The notes: generated from the sequence alone by a model not told the origin. Shown: positions 1 to 10,560, counted from the first letter of the stretch. The stretch is 64,000 bases of DNA from Loripinus fragilis (GCA_964019695.1 OZ026525.1:86504779-86568778), one strand, 5' to 3'. Translations and numbers: made by a program.

Positions 1-159
1 CAGGGTATTATTGGAGTCACACGAAGTGGGCAGGTGAGAAATTGAGATGATTCTTTTGAGTACCTACAACATACAGTTAGGCACATCTGTTCGAACGAGA
101 TATAATATGTCGATCTAGATATGCACACTTATAATATATCTAGAACGAAATATGTTATG

Positions 160-435
160 TCAATCTACATATCCCATATATTTCGATCCAAATTTTGTTT
201 TTTCTCTATCCGCACATGTGGTCTTTTTTGCGTCATGCGCAGTCTCGTATCGATTTGCGCATAGCGCGAAATTTTGAATTCGAAAGAAACAATGTATACC
301 TGCAAAAAAGCAAGCGTCATGGGTAAGTTCACCAGGGAAATTTAATACAAAGTAGTGTCGAAAGTTCTCGTCCTCCAATGTTGAAGTAAATCCAAGTAAC
401 GTTTCAAATAGTCCACCTGAAACATTGTTTGTCAC
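160..435 (-). CDS. possible exon, unknown protein
   Basis: A frame open from about 458 reads NNVSGGLFETLLGFTSTLED, then ENFRHYFVLNFPGELTHDAC, with a donor-like CAG|GTATAC at 300. The composition looks protein-like but no family is recognised. It lies inside the TIR element 74-2807, so it may belong to that transposon or be fortuitous. Confidence 0.22.
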   Translation of the reverse strand: MTNNVSGGLFETLLGFTSTLEDENFRHYFVLNFPGELTHDACFFAGIHCFFRIQNFALCANRYETAHDAKKTTCADREKTKFGSKYMGYVD

Positions 436-1633
436 GTTGTTGGCATCCTGGATACATCACCCTGGTCAGTCATTACATTACAGGCACCGAATAAAACCTA
501 CAGGTTTCGTAATTTTAACATTTATGTTATGAATAAAATGGAGAAAAAAAGATAGTGGGGAATCCATAAGACTTTTTCAATTATGCTAATAGCCTTACGA
601 ACCCCACAAATTATGATTAATTTTATTTAGCCCCCTCGCGAAACATATAAACTGTATAAAGATATTGCCAATTTAATGCTACAATGTTGATGACATCGAA
701 CATCGATCAAACAACAAACTCTTATATTTCCACAACAAATTGATTTAAAAAAAATCATTTACACACACAAGCAAAGTCGCAGAATGAAAAGATTATGTAA
801 GCTACGTTTGAAATAACCTCTAAACATTAAGTAGTAATGAAAATTCTCAAATCTACAATTGTAAACAGGCCCGTACATCACCAGTATAGTGTGGTAGGGA
901 TCCTAGGGGGTGGGGGGGGGGGGGTGGGGGTGTGTTACTCTCATTTTTTTTCTTGCTATTGATACCCAAAATATTATCAGGCATATCAGGCATAGCCCAG
1001 AAATAGTTGAAATTTTAGCATACCCCAAAATATATTCCCATTCTGTACCTTTAACTTAAAAAAGACCCCCGGGATGGGAATGCGGGGGTCCTACATGTAG
1101 GTACAGCCCACTAGATGGGCAAATTATTTCAAAATTCAAGACTCCCCCATTTTCCTTTGTAATAGTCTTCCATTCTAATGCCTTATTCAGATGTCGTACG
1201 GTCCTGGTATAGTATTTGACAATAAATAAGTCTTGTGCAATACAGTGAGGTATATCTGATATAGGTCACAGTGCAATATGAAAGCAAACACTGAGTTTCG
1301 TGTTCTGAATTTGAAACATTTTCTTAAATTTTGACTTAATATAAGGATGAATTCTCCTTTAATAGACCCCGGCCTATCCTATTCCAATAATTTTGTATAA
1401 CTATCATTCCATCATCTGTCCATCCATTGTCCGTCTGTCACCAGTTCCAAAAATTTTCATGGGCCAGTGCACGGGATTTCGGTACGTATCAGATCCGCGA
1501 GCAGCGAAGGTTTAGATGGTTACATACACAATGTAGGGCTGTAGATAAAATGTCAGACCGAAATATAGACCTCAGGCTTCGCTGGATATGCCAGCAAGGT
1601 CGTTCATTGATGCAATAAGTACCAAACTCTCAT

Positions 1634-1719
1634 CATCTTCGCAAGCCAAGGGTACTAACTCCACTTCGTTCCTTGCGTAAGGAACGAAGTGGAGTTAGTA
1701 CCCTTGGCTTGCGAAGATG
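1634..1719. mobile_element. palindromic MITE, sister copy of the ARMC5 insertion
   Basis: 86-bp near-perfect palindrome with ends CATCTTCGC...GCGAAGATG, flanked by 9-bp direct repeats AACTCTCAT at 1625-1633 and 1720-1728. The sequence matches 32059-32148 except for a few substitutions and a 4-bp difference at the centre. Confidence 0.88.
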
Positions 1720-2961
1720 AACTCTCATGTGCTGGCTGACTTTTTTTTTTAGTTTTGGATTATTGCCCCCCCCCCCCCCCCACCTCACCGCACACATGCA
1801 CGCGCACACGCTCAAATGAGACTTTTACACTGACTTACTTTACGCAAATGTTGCGATGGAGAGGCAATTTGTGTAAACCCTGATCAGACTGCTCTTTCGG
1901 GAGCAGGCTGATCCGGGTCTACGCGGATTGATCAGACCTATCATTTCAAATATCTAGTCAAATAGCGCACACACAAAAAAACTTCCACGCCACTAAAGTA
2001 TTTTAGTATTAATTCGAACACACCTCTCCTATAGCTGATGCTAAAATCGTGTTATGAAATAACAAAGTCGCAGTTTTGAAAGCGCGAGCTGAGCGCACGC
2101 TAGCTTACGTCAATGTCCACTGCTAATGACGTCAGCCATTACGTTTGACGGTGTTACTTGAAAGACTTTACAAATACATGTCAACGTACATGCGAAACAG
2201 TTCAACTATTGCAGGCTATCTGCAGTGCAATGGCGGAAAGTTGGAAGAAGCTGAAGACTTTAATGTGTTTTCGTCGTTTATTGCGGGTTCTAATCGAAAT
2301 AGATCAGCTCCATTGCGCGATCGTGATTTTATCTTCTTTACAACTGACCTCCAAACAATGAATTATTACTCAACAATTCACTGCTAGAGCTGATCTATTT
2401 TTTAAATACGTTTAAGCAAAGGCCAATGTAGTTTTGTTACAGACAAACAAACAGATAAGTTGTAAGCAACCTGGCAGACAGACAGATAGATTTTGCTGCT
2501 TGAGCGCACAGAGCTCGCAACACTGTATGTCGGTGAACTGTCTTCAAATCTGTCTGTGAGCTGTCTTCAAAATGTATGTCAGTGAACTGTCTTGTCGCAT
2601 CTGATTTAAACCTTATATGTTGTTTTAGATATGATATTTTAAATGAAATATTGATATCAGGATATAGAGTTATATGTATCTTGAAGGAGATATTATATCT
2701 AAGTTGAAATATAGTATGTTATATCTCGATTAAGATATGTTATTTCGAATTAGATATTATATTTGGACCGACATAATATATCTCGTTCGAACGGATGTGC
2801 CTAACTGACATATGTTTTGTGTGAGAAATAAGGAAATAATTTTCAATTTTGCAATTTTATCTAAAGGCCTGCAAACTGCTCAGCTTCAGAGACTAACTGT
2901 ATATAATATTGACATTTTCCTCATGGCAAGTTTAGCTTTAATACTTCTCACAGTTGGCTAA

Positions 2962-3123
2962 AGGAGCGCAGTGGAAGAGTGCTTGACTCGAGATTGAGGG
3001 GCTGCAGATTGGCACTGCTTTGTGTCTTTGAGCAGGACACATTCATCCCAGCTTAGTACTGGTTCAACTCAGGAAGACTTGTCTAGACATGACTGATCAG
3101 CTATTTACTGGGACGTAAAGCAC
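2962..3123 (+). mobile_element. SINE family 1, degenerate copy
   Basis: Starts GGAGCGCAGTGG, then AGAGTGCTTGACTCGAG, the tRNA-like head. It has CTTAGTACTGGTTCAACTCAGGAAGAC in the body (quoted in part) and ends GGGACGTAAAG. Part of the A box is deleted compared with the copy at 35222-35421. Confidence 0.7.
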
Positions 3124-3159
3124 CAGACTGCAGTCCATGGTACACCATGGCAAATATCT

Positions 3160-3361
3160 GCCTTTGTACCTTTGACCTTGGCCTTAGGGTAAAGTTTACA
3201 TGAAATGGTGCCCCATGTGACCTGCACCTGCATAGTTTAAGGTTGCTATAGGAGATGCATTTAAAAGAAAATACATTATTTGACCTTGAACTTGGCATCA
3301 AGGTCACAAAATATTGCCCATCACCCTCTACATCATGTGACCTGCAAAGTTTGAAGTTGCT
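3160..3361 (+). repeat. LINE-associated repeat, upstream copy
   Basis: Contains GGAGATGCATTT, AAGGTCACA and CACCCTCTACATCATGTGAC followed by CAAAGTTTGAAGTTGCTAT. The same units recur downstream of the reverse transcriptase at 5448-5625, and weaker relatives occur near 30050-30210. It may be the 3' UTR of an earlier insertion. Confidence 0.6.
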
Positions 3362-5422
3362 ATGTTCAACGGTTCATGGAAGGCTGGCAAATGCACACGA
3401 GCATCATATAACACTGCCAAGCGCAAATCCAGACATGTGGTGCACCATGCGCGCCATGAAGCAGACAAGGTGGTCTATGAGGGCATTGACCACAAGTCGT
3501 CTGATATCTTCCGCCTCGCCAACCAGATGAGGAAAGAGAAAGTTGATGTTGTAGGTGACAAGCCAGTTAAGAATGACACTGGGGAAATGTCAATGAGCGA
3601 GGAGGCAAAGCAGAATGCGTGGACTGAACATTATGAAAGGCTTCTCAACGTTGAATTTGACTGGGACCCTGATCACCTGTCCAATGAACCTCCGTTAGAA
3701 GGCCCGCCTATCCCAATTACTATTGACATGGTGAAGAAGGCCATCTCAAAGATGAAGTCGGGCAAAGCTGCAGGTCCATCAGGCATAGTGGTGGAGATGA
3801 TCAAGGCAGCAGGTGATATAGGTGCCACCATGATCCGAGATCTTGCTACTGCGATTTTCCGTGATGGCAAGGTCCCAACTGACTGGGAGGAAAGTTTCAT
3901 TGTCTGCCTTTACAAGGGCAAGGGTGATGCTTTGGATAGAGGCAACTATCGAGGCCTCAAGCTGACTGAGCAGGCCATGAAGATCCTAGAGAGGATTGTC
4001 GATGGTCTCATAAGACAGGTGGTGTCTATTGACGACTCCCAGTTTGGCTTTGTCCCAGGAAGAGGCACTACAGATGCAATCTTTGTGGTCCGGCAGCTGC
4101 AGGAGAAATACCTAGCAGTGAACAAGAGGCTTTATATGGCCGTCGTGGACCTAGAGAAAGCATTTGACCGTGTCCCTCGGAAGGTTATCTGGTGGGCCCT
4201 GAGAAAGCTAGGCATTGAGGAATGGATTGTGCGGTTAGTCCAGGGAATGTACGCTTATGCACGAAGCCGGGTTCGTGTTGGCGAGGGTTTCAGCAAAGAG
4301 TTTGAGGTGAAGGTCGGGGTCCATCAGGGATCCGTACTCAGTCCCTTGCTCTTCATCATTGTGCTGGAGGCCTTGTCATGTGAGTTTCGGGCTGGTGTTC
4401 CCTGGGAGGACCTTTATGCAGATGATCTTGCCATCATTGCTGACTCCCTAGAGGAATGTGTCAGGAGGCTCTTGATATGGAAAGAAGCCATGGAGAAGAA
4501 GGGATTGAGGGTAAATGCAGGAAAGACAAAGGTAATGATCTGTGGTACAGGCCTGGACCTCTTGCAGAGTTCAGGCGAATACCCATGCGCTGTCTGTCGT
4601 ACAGGAGTAGGCAACAACAGCATCTACTGCAATGGCTACAAACTTTGGGTGCATAAGAAATGCAGTGGGCTACAACGACTGACACCAAATCCTGATTATA
4701 GGTGTGCACGGTGCATGGGAAATGCTCGCCCTATTGAGGGCAGACCACAGAGTGAAGTCCAGGTCGGACCTGATAAGCTTGAGGTGGTAGCTTCCTTCTG
4801 CTACCTAGGTGACATGCTTTCTGCTGGTGGAGGCTGTGAAATGGCGGTCACTACTCGTGTGAAAACCGCCTGGAAGAAGTTCAGGGAGCTACTACCAGTT
4901 CTCACATCCCGCCACCTCTCTTACAAGACCCATGGCCATGTGTACAGCTCTTGCGTGTGGAGCGCCATGCTCCATGCCAGTGAAACTTGGCCACTTACCA
5001 AGACTAGCCTGCAGCGCTTGCAACGCAATGATAGGGCCATGATCAGACAGATCTGCAGTATCAAGCCAGAGGATGTGGCCAGGGTAAGGTCAAGCGAGCT
5101 ACTGGCAAAGCTTCAGCTTGTGGACCTCGACCTCATTTTGAGAGAGAGAAGGCTTCGCTGGTTTGGGCATGTGGCGCGTTCGAGTGGTGCAATCAGAACA
5201 GCATATGATATGCAGACAGACGGCAAGTGGGGGGCAGGGAGGCCCAAGCAAACATGGAAGAAACTGACAGAGAAAGACTGCCGCGAGTGGAAGCTCACCA
5301 CAGTTGACCCTCAAGAAAGGAGCACCTGGAGATCAGGTGTGAGATCTGCTATGCGTGCAGCTAGCCAGTTACCTGGAAAGGGGCCCACTGATGTGGATGA
5401 TGCCCCTGCACCTGCACGTTAA
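3362..5422 (+). CDS. LINE reverse transcriptase ORF (5'-truncated non-LTR element)
   Basis: Uninterrupted 686-codon frame. It begins in the region preceding the RT domain; the N-terminal endonuclease is absent. RT blocks: SGKAAGPSGI (about 133-142), NYRGLKL (195-201), QFGFVPGRGTTDAI (227-240), VVDLEKAFDRVP (261-272, catalytic Asp 263), GVHQGSVLSPLLF (319-331), YADD at 352-355. A Cys/His cluster (about 408-451: CAVC, WVHKKCSG, CARCMG) is inserted between the palm and the C-terminal region RRLRWFGHVAR / GRPKQTWKKL. That C-terminus suggests an RTE-like clade, an inference. The start codon is nominal. Open coding suggests recent insertion. Confidence 0.9.
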   Translation: MFNGSWKAGKCTRASYNTAKRKSRHVVHHARHEADKVVYEGIDHKSSDIFRLANQMRKEKVDVVGDKPVKNDTGEMSMSEEAKQNAWTEHYERLLNVEFDWDPDHLSNEPPLEGPPIPITIDMVKKAISKMKSGKAAGPSGIVVEMIKAAGDIGATMIRDLATAIFRDGKVPTDWEESFIVCLYKGKGDALDRGNYRGLKLTEQAMKILERIVDGLIRQVVSIDDSQFGFVPGRGTTDAIFVVRQLQEKYLAVNKRLYMAVVDLEKAFDRVPRKVIWWALRKLGIEEWIVRLVQGMYAYARSRVRVGEGFSKEFEVKVGVHQGSVLSPLLFIIVLEALSCEFRAGVPWEDLYADDLAIIADSLEECVRRLLIWKEAMEKKGLRVNAGKTKVMICGTGLDLLQSSGEYPCAVCRTGVGNNSIYCNGYKLWVHKKCSGLQRLTPNPDYRCARCMGNARPIEGRPQSEVQVGPDKLEVVASFCYLGDMLSAGGGCEMAVTTRVKTAWKKFRELLPVLTSRHLSYKTHGHVYSSCVWSAMLHASETWPLTKTSLQRLQRNDRAMIRQICSIKPEDVARVRSSELLAKLQLVDLDLILRERRLRWFGHVARSSGAIRTAYDMQTDGKWGAGRPKQTWKKLTEKDCREWKLTTVDPQERSTWRSGVRSAMRAASQLPGKGPTDVDDAPAPAR

Positions 5423-5447
5423 TCAAAAATCTGATTATGATGAACGG

Positions 5448-5625
5448 TTTAGGAGATGCATTTGCAAGAAAACGCAGTATATGTCCATTGATCTTGGGGG
5501 TCAAGGTCACATGAAATGTTGCCCAGCACCCTCTACATCATGTGATGTATGCACCTACAAAGTTTGATGTTGCTACATCCAAAGGTTAAGGAGTAGATGC
5601 ATTTACAAGAAAATACAGTATTTGG
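5448..5625 (+). repeat. LINE-associated repeat, downstream copy (3' UTR)
   Basis: Directly follows the reverse transcriptase. Repeats GGAGATGCATTT/GTAGATGCATTT, AAGGTCACATG and CACCCTCTACATCATGTGA at about 110-bp spacing, matching 3160-3361 in the same orientation. Confidence 0.65.
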
Positions 5626-6064
5626 CATTACAAGAGCTGCCTGGTCTGGGTCTAATTTGTTTGCAAAAGCATTAAAAGGTGTCTCTATGAGGTAAATGGT
5701 TAAAAATAGCTATTCTTCCATAGATAAATGAGGCTAGCTGTTTGAAGCCATTGTCAAATGAATGAAAAACTATGTTCAAATCATATGGTTCACATGCTGT
5801 TTGAACATGGGTTTTTAACCTAACAATACTTAAAATGAGCCCTGAGTTAAACAGTAATGGACTGCAGCCCAGACACATAATTTTGCAGATGCTTTTGTTG
5901 GCGAAAATATTTTGAGCGGCTATGATATTATGATTCCAAAGTTTATAGCCGACACCATTTTGTGTAGAGAAATTCAGTACTATGATAAAGAAAAGGATAT
6001 TTTCATAATTTAGAGGCATTTTAGTGTGATTTTGATTGGAATCAAGTATTAAATGTGAGATTAA

Positions 6065-6205
6065 AGGTCACACATGCTTTATTCAATTGCATTATCACTT
6101 GCTGGGTCCCTCAGATGTTTGAATGTTTGGCCTAGAGGCCGCGTGTTTGAAGCAGATTCCTCTGGTCCCGGTAAATGATAATGCATAATAAAACATGTGT
6201 GATCC
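6065..6205. mobile_element. 141-bp MITE
   Basis: Imperfect TIRs AGGTCACACATGCTTTATT / AATAAAACATGTGTGATCCC. The preceding stretch 5626-6064 holds no supported gene, although a piece near 5795-5830 recurs at about 38945-39000. Confidence 0.6.
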
Positions 6206-6213
6206 CTATATTT

Positions 6214-6603
6214 TTAACTCTTTGCCTACTAGTGTTGTCTGCTGATTATAGGTGATAACCTTGGCAAACAGTTTTGACACACTCATCAGGCCTGACAAAA
6301 CGTTTTGCCTGATCTGGATCCAAACTGTTTGACACTCCAGAGAGGGAAATTTCTTAAAATTTCTACTTGTCTTACATCACCATATGTTTTGGTAAATTCA
6401 ATAATTTACATTGGAAACAGTCAAAATTTCTACTCATCCTACACCATAAGGCACTCGTCATGGCTAGCGGACCAGTGGATTTTTCCAGCCCTGACACTCT
6501 GATGGTAATCCTGAAAGAATTTTTCTAAAAAAATAATTTTGAAAAAAATGAGCAGACGGACAAAAAAAAATCCAAAATTACCCAGCATGCATTTACTCCT
6601 TAC
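6214..6603 (+). mobile_element. TTAA MITE group 3 (CTCTTTGC ends), imperfect
   Basis: Starts TTAACTCTTTGCCTACTAG. It has internal CCTGATCTGGATCCAAAC and GTCTGCTGATTATAGG, and ends AAATTACCCAGCATGCA. It abuts the acceptor of the exon at 6606. Confidence 0.65.
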
Positions 6604-6605
6604 AG

Positions 6606-6734
6606 GTTCTTACTATTGATGTGAAGAAAGATGGTCTTGTGAACTATGTGCGGGACACAGCAAAGAAATCAAACCAAGCCGATCGACTGGAGATCCTGAT
6701 CAATGTGCCAGGCAACAATGGGAACTTGCAATAG
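6606..6734 (+). CDS. terminal coding exon of an unidentified gene
   Basis: After a pyrimidine-rich acceptor (TTACTCCTTACAG|GT) a 129-nt phase-0 frame reads VLTIDVKKDGLVNYVRDTAK, then KSNQADRLEILINVPGNNG and NLQ, ending at TAG. Codon use and amino-acid mix look like conserved protein, unlike the surrounding repeats. I could not name the family. Upstream exons were not found within the window: they may lie beyond its left edge, with the LINE and MITEs in between occupying introns. It could also be a captured exon. Confidence 0.6.
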   Translation, partial: VLTIDVKKDGLVNYVRDTAKKSNQADRLEILINVPGNNGNLQ

Positions 6735-6761
6735 TGGGGGACAGGGTAGGGGTTGGGTGTT

Positions 6762-6913
6762 TGAACCCTTAAAGTGCCAATCACAACTGCAGCAGACGAC
6801 AAATTTTGCGACACCTTTACTGAAATATCATGCCTAATTTGTTATTTTTGAAAAAGAGGCAAAATTTGAAATTGTCGTCTGCTGCAAATTATAGGTAGCG
6901 CTTAAAGGGTTAA
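6762..6913. mobile_element. TTAA MITE group 2 (CCCTTAAAGCGCC ends)
   Basis: Ends AACCCTTAAAGTGCCAATCA and GGTAGCGCTTAAAGGGTTAA, with internal CTGCAGCAGACGACAAA. Its right TTAA (6910-6913) is also the left TTAA of the next element. Confidence 0.75.
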
Positions 6914-7132
6914 ACTATTTCCATGCTAGTGGTAATGTTTGTCATCTGCTGACAACCTTTGCAAACAGTTTGGAACCAGATCATCACTGACAAAAAGTCG
7001 GTCCTGATCTGGATCCAAACATTGTGACACTCTGATAGTGTTCCAGAAAGAATTTTTTGAAAATGTTCATTTTGAAAGAAGTCAGCGGACGACAAAACAT
7101 CATTAAAGATTACCCAGCATGCAAAGAGTTAA
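6910..7132 (+). mobile_element. TTAA MITE group 3
   Basis: TTAA to TTAA unit ending ACCCAGCATGCAAAGAGTTAA (quoted in part). Internal GGTCCTGATCTGGATCCAAAC matches 6214-6603, 30473-30782 and, inverted, 39186-39394. Confidence 0.75.
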
Positions 7133-7365
7133 AATGTTACAAGAAAAGTTATCTTATAATATAAGTCTTGTCATAAGTTAACCTGTCTTTGGGATCTGTG
7201 AGCAGGAAAGGCTACCTGCTCAGTTACAGAGACTAGGTACCATGTGAGTACAATATGGGCTTTGTTGCCAGAAACCCTGTCTTCTGGGTTTCTGACCAGG
7301 TCATGTTCAAACCAGTCTGCTCAGCTACAGAGACTAGATAGATCATTGAAACTTTGCATGTAACT

Positions 7366-7545
7366 ACAGTACAACTTCAATGGCTAGAACTCTCATGGCT
7401 AGTTCACCTTGGCTGGCTAGAACTATCATCATGGTCCATACAGGCCATTTAATGCATAATCCACCCTGGATAGCTGGAACTACCCTTGGCCAGAACTAAT
7501 TTTCATGGGCCCAAGACTGTTCGAGCTATTGAAGTACCACTGTAG
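7366..7545. mobile_element. TA-flanked MITE
   Basis: TIRs CAGTACAACTTCAATGGCTA / GAGCTATTGAAGTACCACTG with TA on each side, as for Tc1/mariner derivatives. Between 7133 and 7365 I see only a short palindrome (CCAGAAACCC...GGGTTTCTG) near 7270. Confidence 0.6.
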
Positions 7546-7698
7546 TTTAGATATGATGCTTTCCAATGAGCGAATAACAAAGGTGCTGATCAGACTGTGT
7601 GGATGCACAGGCTGGTCTGCATCTGTGTAGTTCTCATGCAACAAAGTTCTTGGGACGAGTCCCACTTGTGCTGATGTTGTTGATGGGACGTCATTCTG

Positions 7699-7891
7699 TT
7701 TGATTTGATTCTTTACATCCCATCAACAATCTTTCAGTCATGTAGGGACGGGTCTTCCTGGGTTGAACCAGTACTACGCTAGGATGAATGTGTCTTGCTC
7801 AAGGACACAAGGCAGTGACGCCAGTGAGGCTTGAACCTGCGGCCTCTCGGTCTCAAGTCAAGCACTCTACCACTGAGCCACTGCGCTCTCT
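7699..7891 (-). mobile_element. SINE family 1
   Basis: Minus-strand tRNA-derived SINE: A box TGGCTCAGTGGTAGAGTG, B box region GGTTCAAGCCTC, tail GGGATGTAAAGAATCAAATC. It is flanked by 13-bp repeats GGACGTCATTCTG / GGACCTCATTCTG (7686-7698, 7892-7904; one mismatch). Confidence 0.88.
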
Positions 7892-8193
7892 GGACCTCAT
7901 TCTGAAACCATTTAGATTTTGGTACTTATAACATAGGTAAGTGTCAAAGGCTCGGACAAGCATGCGCATCCATGCAGTCTCACCAGAGCCTTTTCTGCTC
8001 ACATACCCAAAGTATGGATGTAGACAAAGACTACTATATAAGATACTATTCTTGAGATGATGCTAGTCTATGTGTATAATGATGTATTGATATTTGTAAG
8101 TGCTAGATTATTAATTTTATATTTTTATTCATATTTTTTGTAGAATGGCTTTTGACATACAACGATGATCTGTCTCTGATTAACTTGAAATGT

Positions 8194-8438
8194 TTAACCC
8201 TTTATATACTAATGGATTCTTCCTTCTGGTTTGATATAATAAACTTTGGATAGCCCATTTTTCATATCTAGGGGTGTCAGGTTATAATTTTAAAAAAAAT
8301 GTATTTTTTTGGTCATAAGATCTTTTTTACCTTTACAGTGTAGACCCTGATGAAATGCCGCATTTTGCGGCATTTCATCGGGGACTTCACTGTTTGTAAA
8401 AGTACACGTTTAGGGGTTTCCCATATACAAAGGCTTAA
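8194..8438 (+). mobile_element. TTAA MITE group 1 (CCCTTTGTATAC ends)
   Basis: TTAACCCTTTATATACTAATGG at the left (quoted in part) and TATACAAAGGCTTAA at the right. A central hairpin AAATGCCGCATTTTGCGGCATTT is diagnostic (quoted in part). The gap 7905-8193 holds only AT-rich sequence. Confidence 0.75.
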
Positions 8439-9445
8439 TGTGAGGAATTGAATTTCTGAAATATAACCGTGCATATAGCAAGATACCAAATTTTATTTAG
8501 TGACATACAGTCAGGGACAAAAAGTAATTCACCAATGTCAGAAATCCCATAGACTTCAATGTATTTTCACATTTGCAAGAAAAAATTACTAAGCTACAGC
8601 TCAGCAACATATTATTAATAGTAGTCTGTATTTAATTTTGTAATTATTAGAATTGACTTTCTGTAAGAATTAAACTAAATTACTAACGTGATGATTACTG
8701 TATGTGTCGTTGCCTGCCTGTCATAATGTTTACAGTAGCTGAGATTAAGATCATGTATTTGTCCAATTTTATTTTTAATGAGGTTATATAATATAACAAT
8801 GTAGAATATCACACAAATTCTAATGTTTAAAATCAGAATCTACTGATAGGCCACATTCTACAAATACTGACCTAAAATACTGACCTATCTGATTTTAGCA
8901 TTGTGGTTACATGTGACATACTTGTTTACCAAATGAGTCAGCCCGATTGGTTGATTTTATCTTGTTATCATTCTGCATCATCACATGTCACTGAACACTT
9001 CTACGACCTGACCATGTACTAAACTATTTCAAAAATGTTTTAGAGTATAAAATATTACCATTCTAATGCACAATCATTGTTATTGTTTGGCTACTAAAGG
9101 TGACTTGATGTCTCCACAGATGGACTATTTATGGCCTTTCGTCGCTTGCTGCTTTTTAACATAATGTTACCGCGTATTAACACAAAAACCTTTTTTAGTG
9201 GTGATGTGCCATAGCTTAGCAATAGCTGACATCATGTTTAAAAATAGAATGTTTAAAATGCATTTGATGACTTGAGATACAGGAAATGTACAAAATTGAC
9301 CTGTGCAAATTGCACTGGTTTTATACTTTGTTCATTTCAAGCATTCATATATCTTTAACTTTTTGGAATTATGTTATATAATCTTTAAGTCATTGACTGT
9401 GTGTATTCGTAATTGATGCCGTCTCCTTGAGTTATTAGCACTTTT
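8439..9445. other. AT-rich sequence, nothing identified
   Basis: No coding exon, RNA gene or clear repeat boundary is visible. Scattered stops occur in all frames. Confidence 0.5.
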
Positions 9446-9534
9446 CATTGATGAAATCCTACAATATGCGGCATTTTATCTGGGTCTTCACCATCAAAGT
9501 ACCTGTTTACCAGTATCATGAATGAAAAGGGTTA
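9446..9534 (+). mobile_element. TTAA MITE group 1, 3' half
   Basis: Contains GCGGCATTTTATCTGGGTCTTCACC (quoted in part) and ends ATGAAAAGGGTTAA. The left half is missing. Confidence 0.6.
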
Positions 9535-9575
9535 AAACCTTTTGGCTGGACTGAAGAAAAGAAACAAACCCTTTT

Positions 9576-9820
9576 TTAACCCTTTGTATACTAATGGATT
9601 AATGCTTCTGGTTTGATACAATAATATTGGGATAGTCCATTGTACATATCTAGGGGTGCCAGGCTATAATTTTCAAAATTGTTTTCTTTAGCCTGAAAAT
9701 GTTTTTCCCTTTTCAAACAGTGTAGACCCTGATGAAATGCAGCATTATGCTGCATTTCATATGGGTCTTCACTGTTTGCAAAAGTACTCATTTAGGGGTC
9801 TCATGAATACAAAGGGTTAA
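9576..9820 (+). mobile_element. TTAA MITE group 1, intact
   Basis: TTAA|CCCTTTGTATACTAATGG to GAATACAAAGGG|TTAA, with both TTAA intact and the central ATGAAATGCAGC/GCTGCATTTCAT hairpin. TTAA duplication is typical of piggyBac-type transposition (inference). Confidence 0.85.
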
Positions 9821-9904
9821 TCAATTAACAATGTATTTATTAAAGTTTTAACCCTAGATGTCAAGGTAATGTGACTTGGTAAATTGAATTTTGTGACACA
9901 AGTA

Positions 9905-10155
9905 GGGCATAGCTGTAGAAAGGCAAGTTTTCGGGTTATTCCTGAATTTGGGATTTCTATGGAGAGTCAGCCTCAAAAAGGCAGACTATATAATAGATTC
10001 TTTGATTTATTTTCAGTTTTATCTGAAGACATTCGACAATACTTGTACTTGAAATTGATAATATTTTATAGGCATACTGCAAGTTTGAGATTTCAATTTC
10101 TAAAGTTCATGATTTTGGAAATTTTGAACTTTGAAAATGGTCAAATGGTCTCAAC
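9905..10155 (+). repeat. dispersed repeat related to 15134-15376
   Basis: Shares GAGAGTCAGCCTCAAAA, CTGCAAGTTTGAGATTT and TTTTGGAAATTTTGAACTTT with the element at 15134-15376. An open frame across it is not recognisable as a protein. Confidence 0.5.
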
Positions 10156-10352
10156 CACAGGGATCAATCCATTTTTATAGTGAATAAGTCCATAACAACA
10201 CCATTAAATACAGTGAGTGTTTTTGGGGCCTCCACCTCATTTTTAGCTGCCTGTCCACAGATAAACGTTAAAGTTTTTTTCATAGTAATAGCCGAGAAGG
10301 CATTTTGTAAATTGGGAATGGTCCCTGTAGTCTTAAAACAAGGCTAAACTTC

Positions 10353-10560
10353 TACAGTAAAACTTGTGTAAAACGGCCACTCTCAAAAAGACCCAAAATT
10401 GATTTTCAAGACCAATTTCGCTCAATACAGGTTAAAAGTATTGCAGAATGCTCCAAAGGGAGCATTCTGCAATACTTTTGACCTCATTAAGTTATCATTT
10501 GTAATTATGATCTTTGTTATGTCTATTTTTGAGTGGCCGTTTTACACAGGTTTTACTATA
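10353..10560. mobile_element. TA-flanked MITE with internal palindrome
   Basis: TIRs AGTAAAACTTGTGTAAAACG / GTTTTACACAGGTTTTACT between TA dinucleotides. The centre is a palindrome AAAGTATTGCAGAATGCTCC and its complement. A degenerate copy is at about 42405-42590, and a fragment at 35990-36045. Confidence 0.75.

Larger units (their letters stand above)
74..2807. mobile_element. 2.7-kb DNA element with ~40-bp TIRs
   Basis: The left end CAGTTAGGCACATC...CGAACGAGATATA is repeated in inverse orientation at 2766-2807 with few differences. Direct repeats ACATA (69-73 and 2808-2812) flank it, a possible 5-bp target duplication. Both subterminal zones (79-180, 2630-2800) are rich in short GATATAATAT/ATATCTCG motifs. 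No transposase is recognisable. It contains poly-G and poly-C runs (906-930, 1766-1781), the palindromic MITE at 1634-1719 and repeats of GTATGTCAGTGAACTGTC near 2525-2595. Confidence 0.7.

Noticed and set aside
6065..6205. tRNA inside the small MITE
   Set aside because: Some stem-like pairing was noticed but no B box or consistent cloverleaf.
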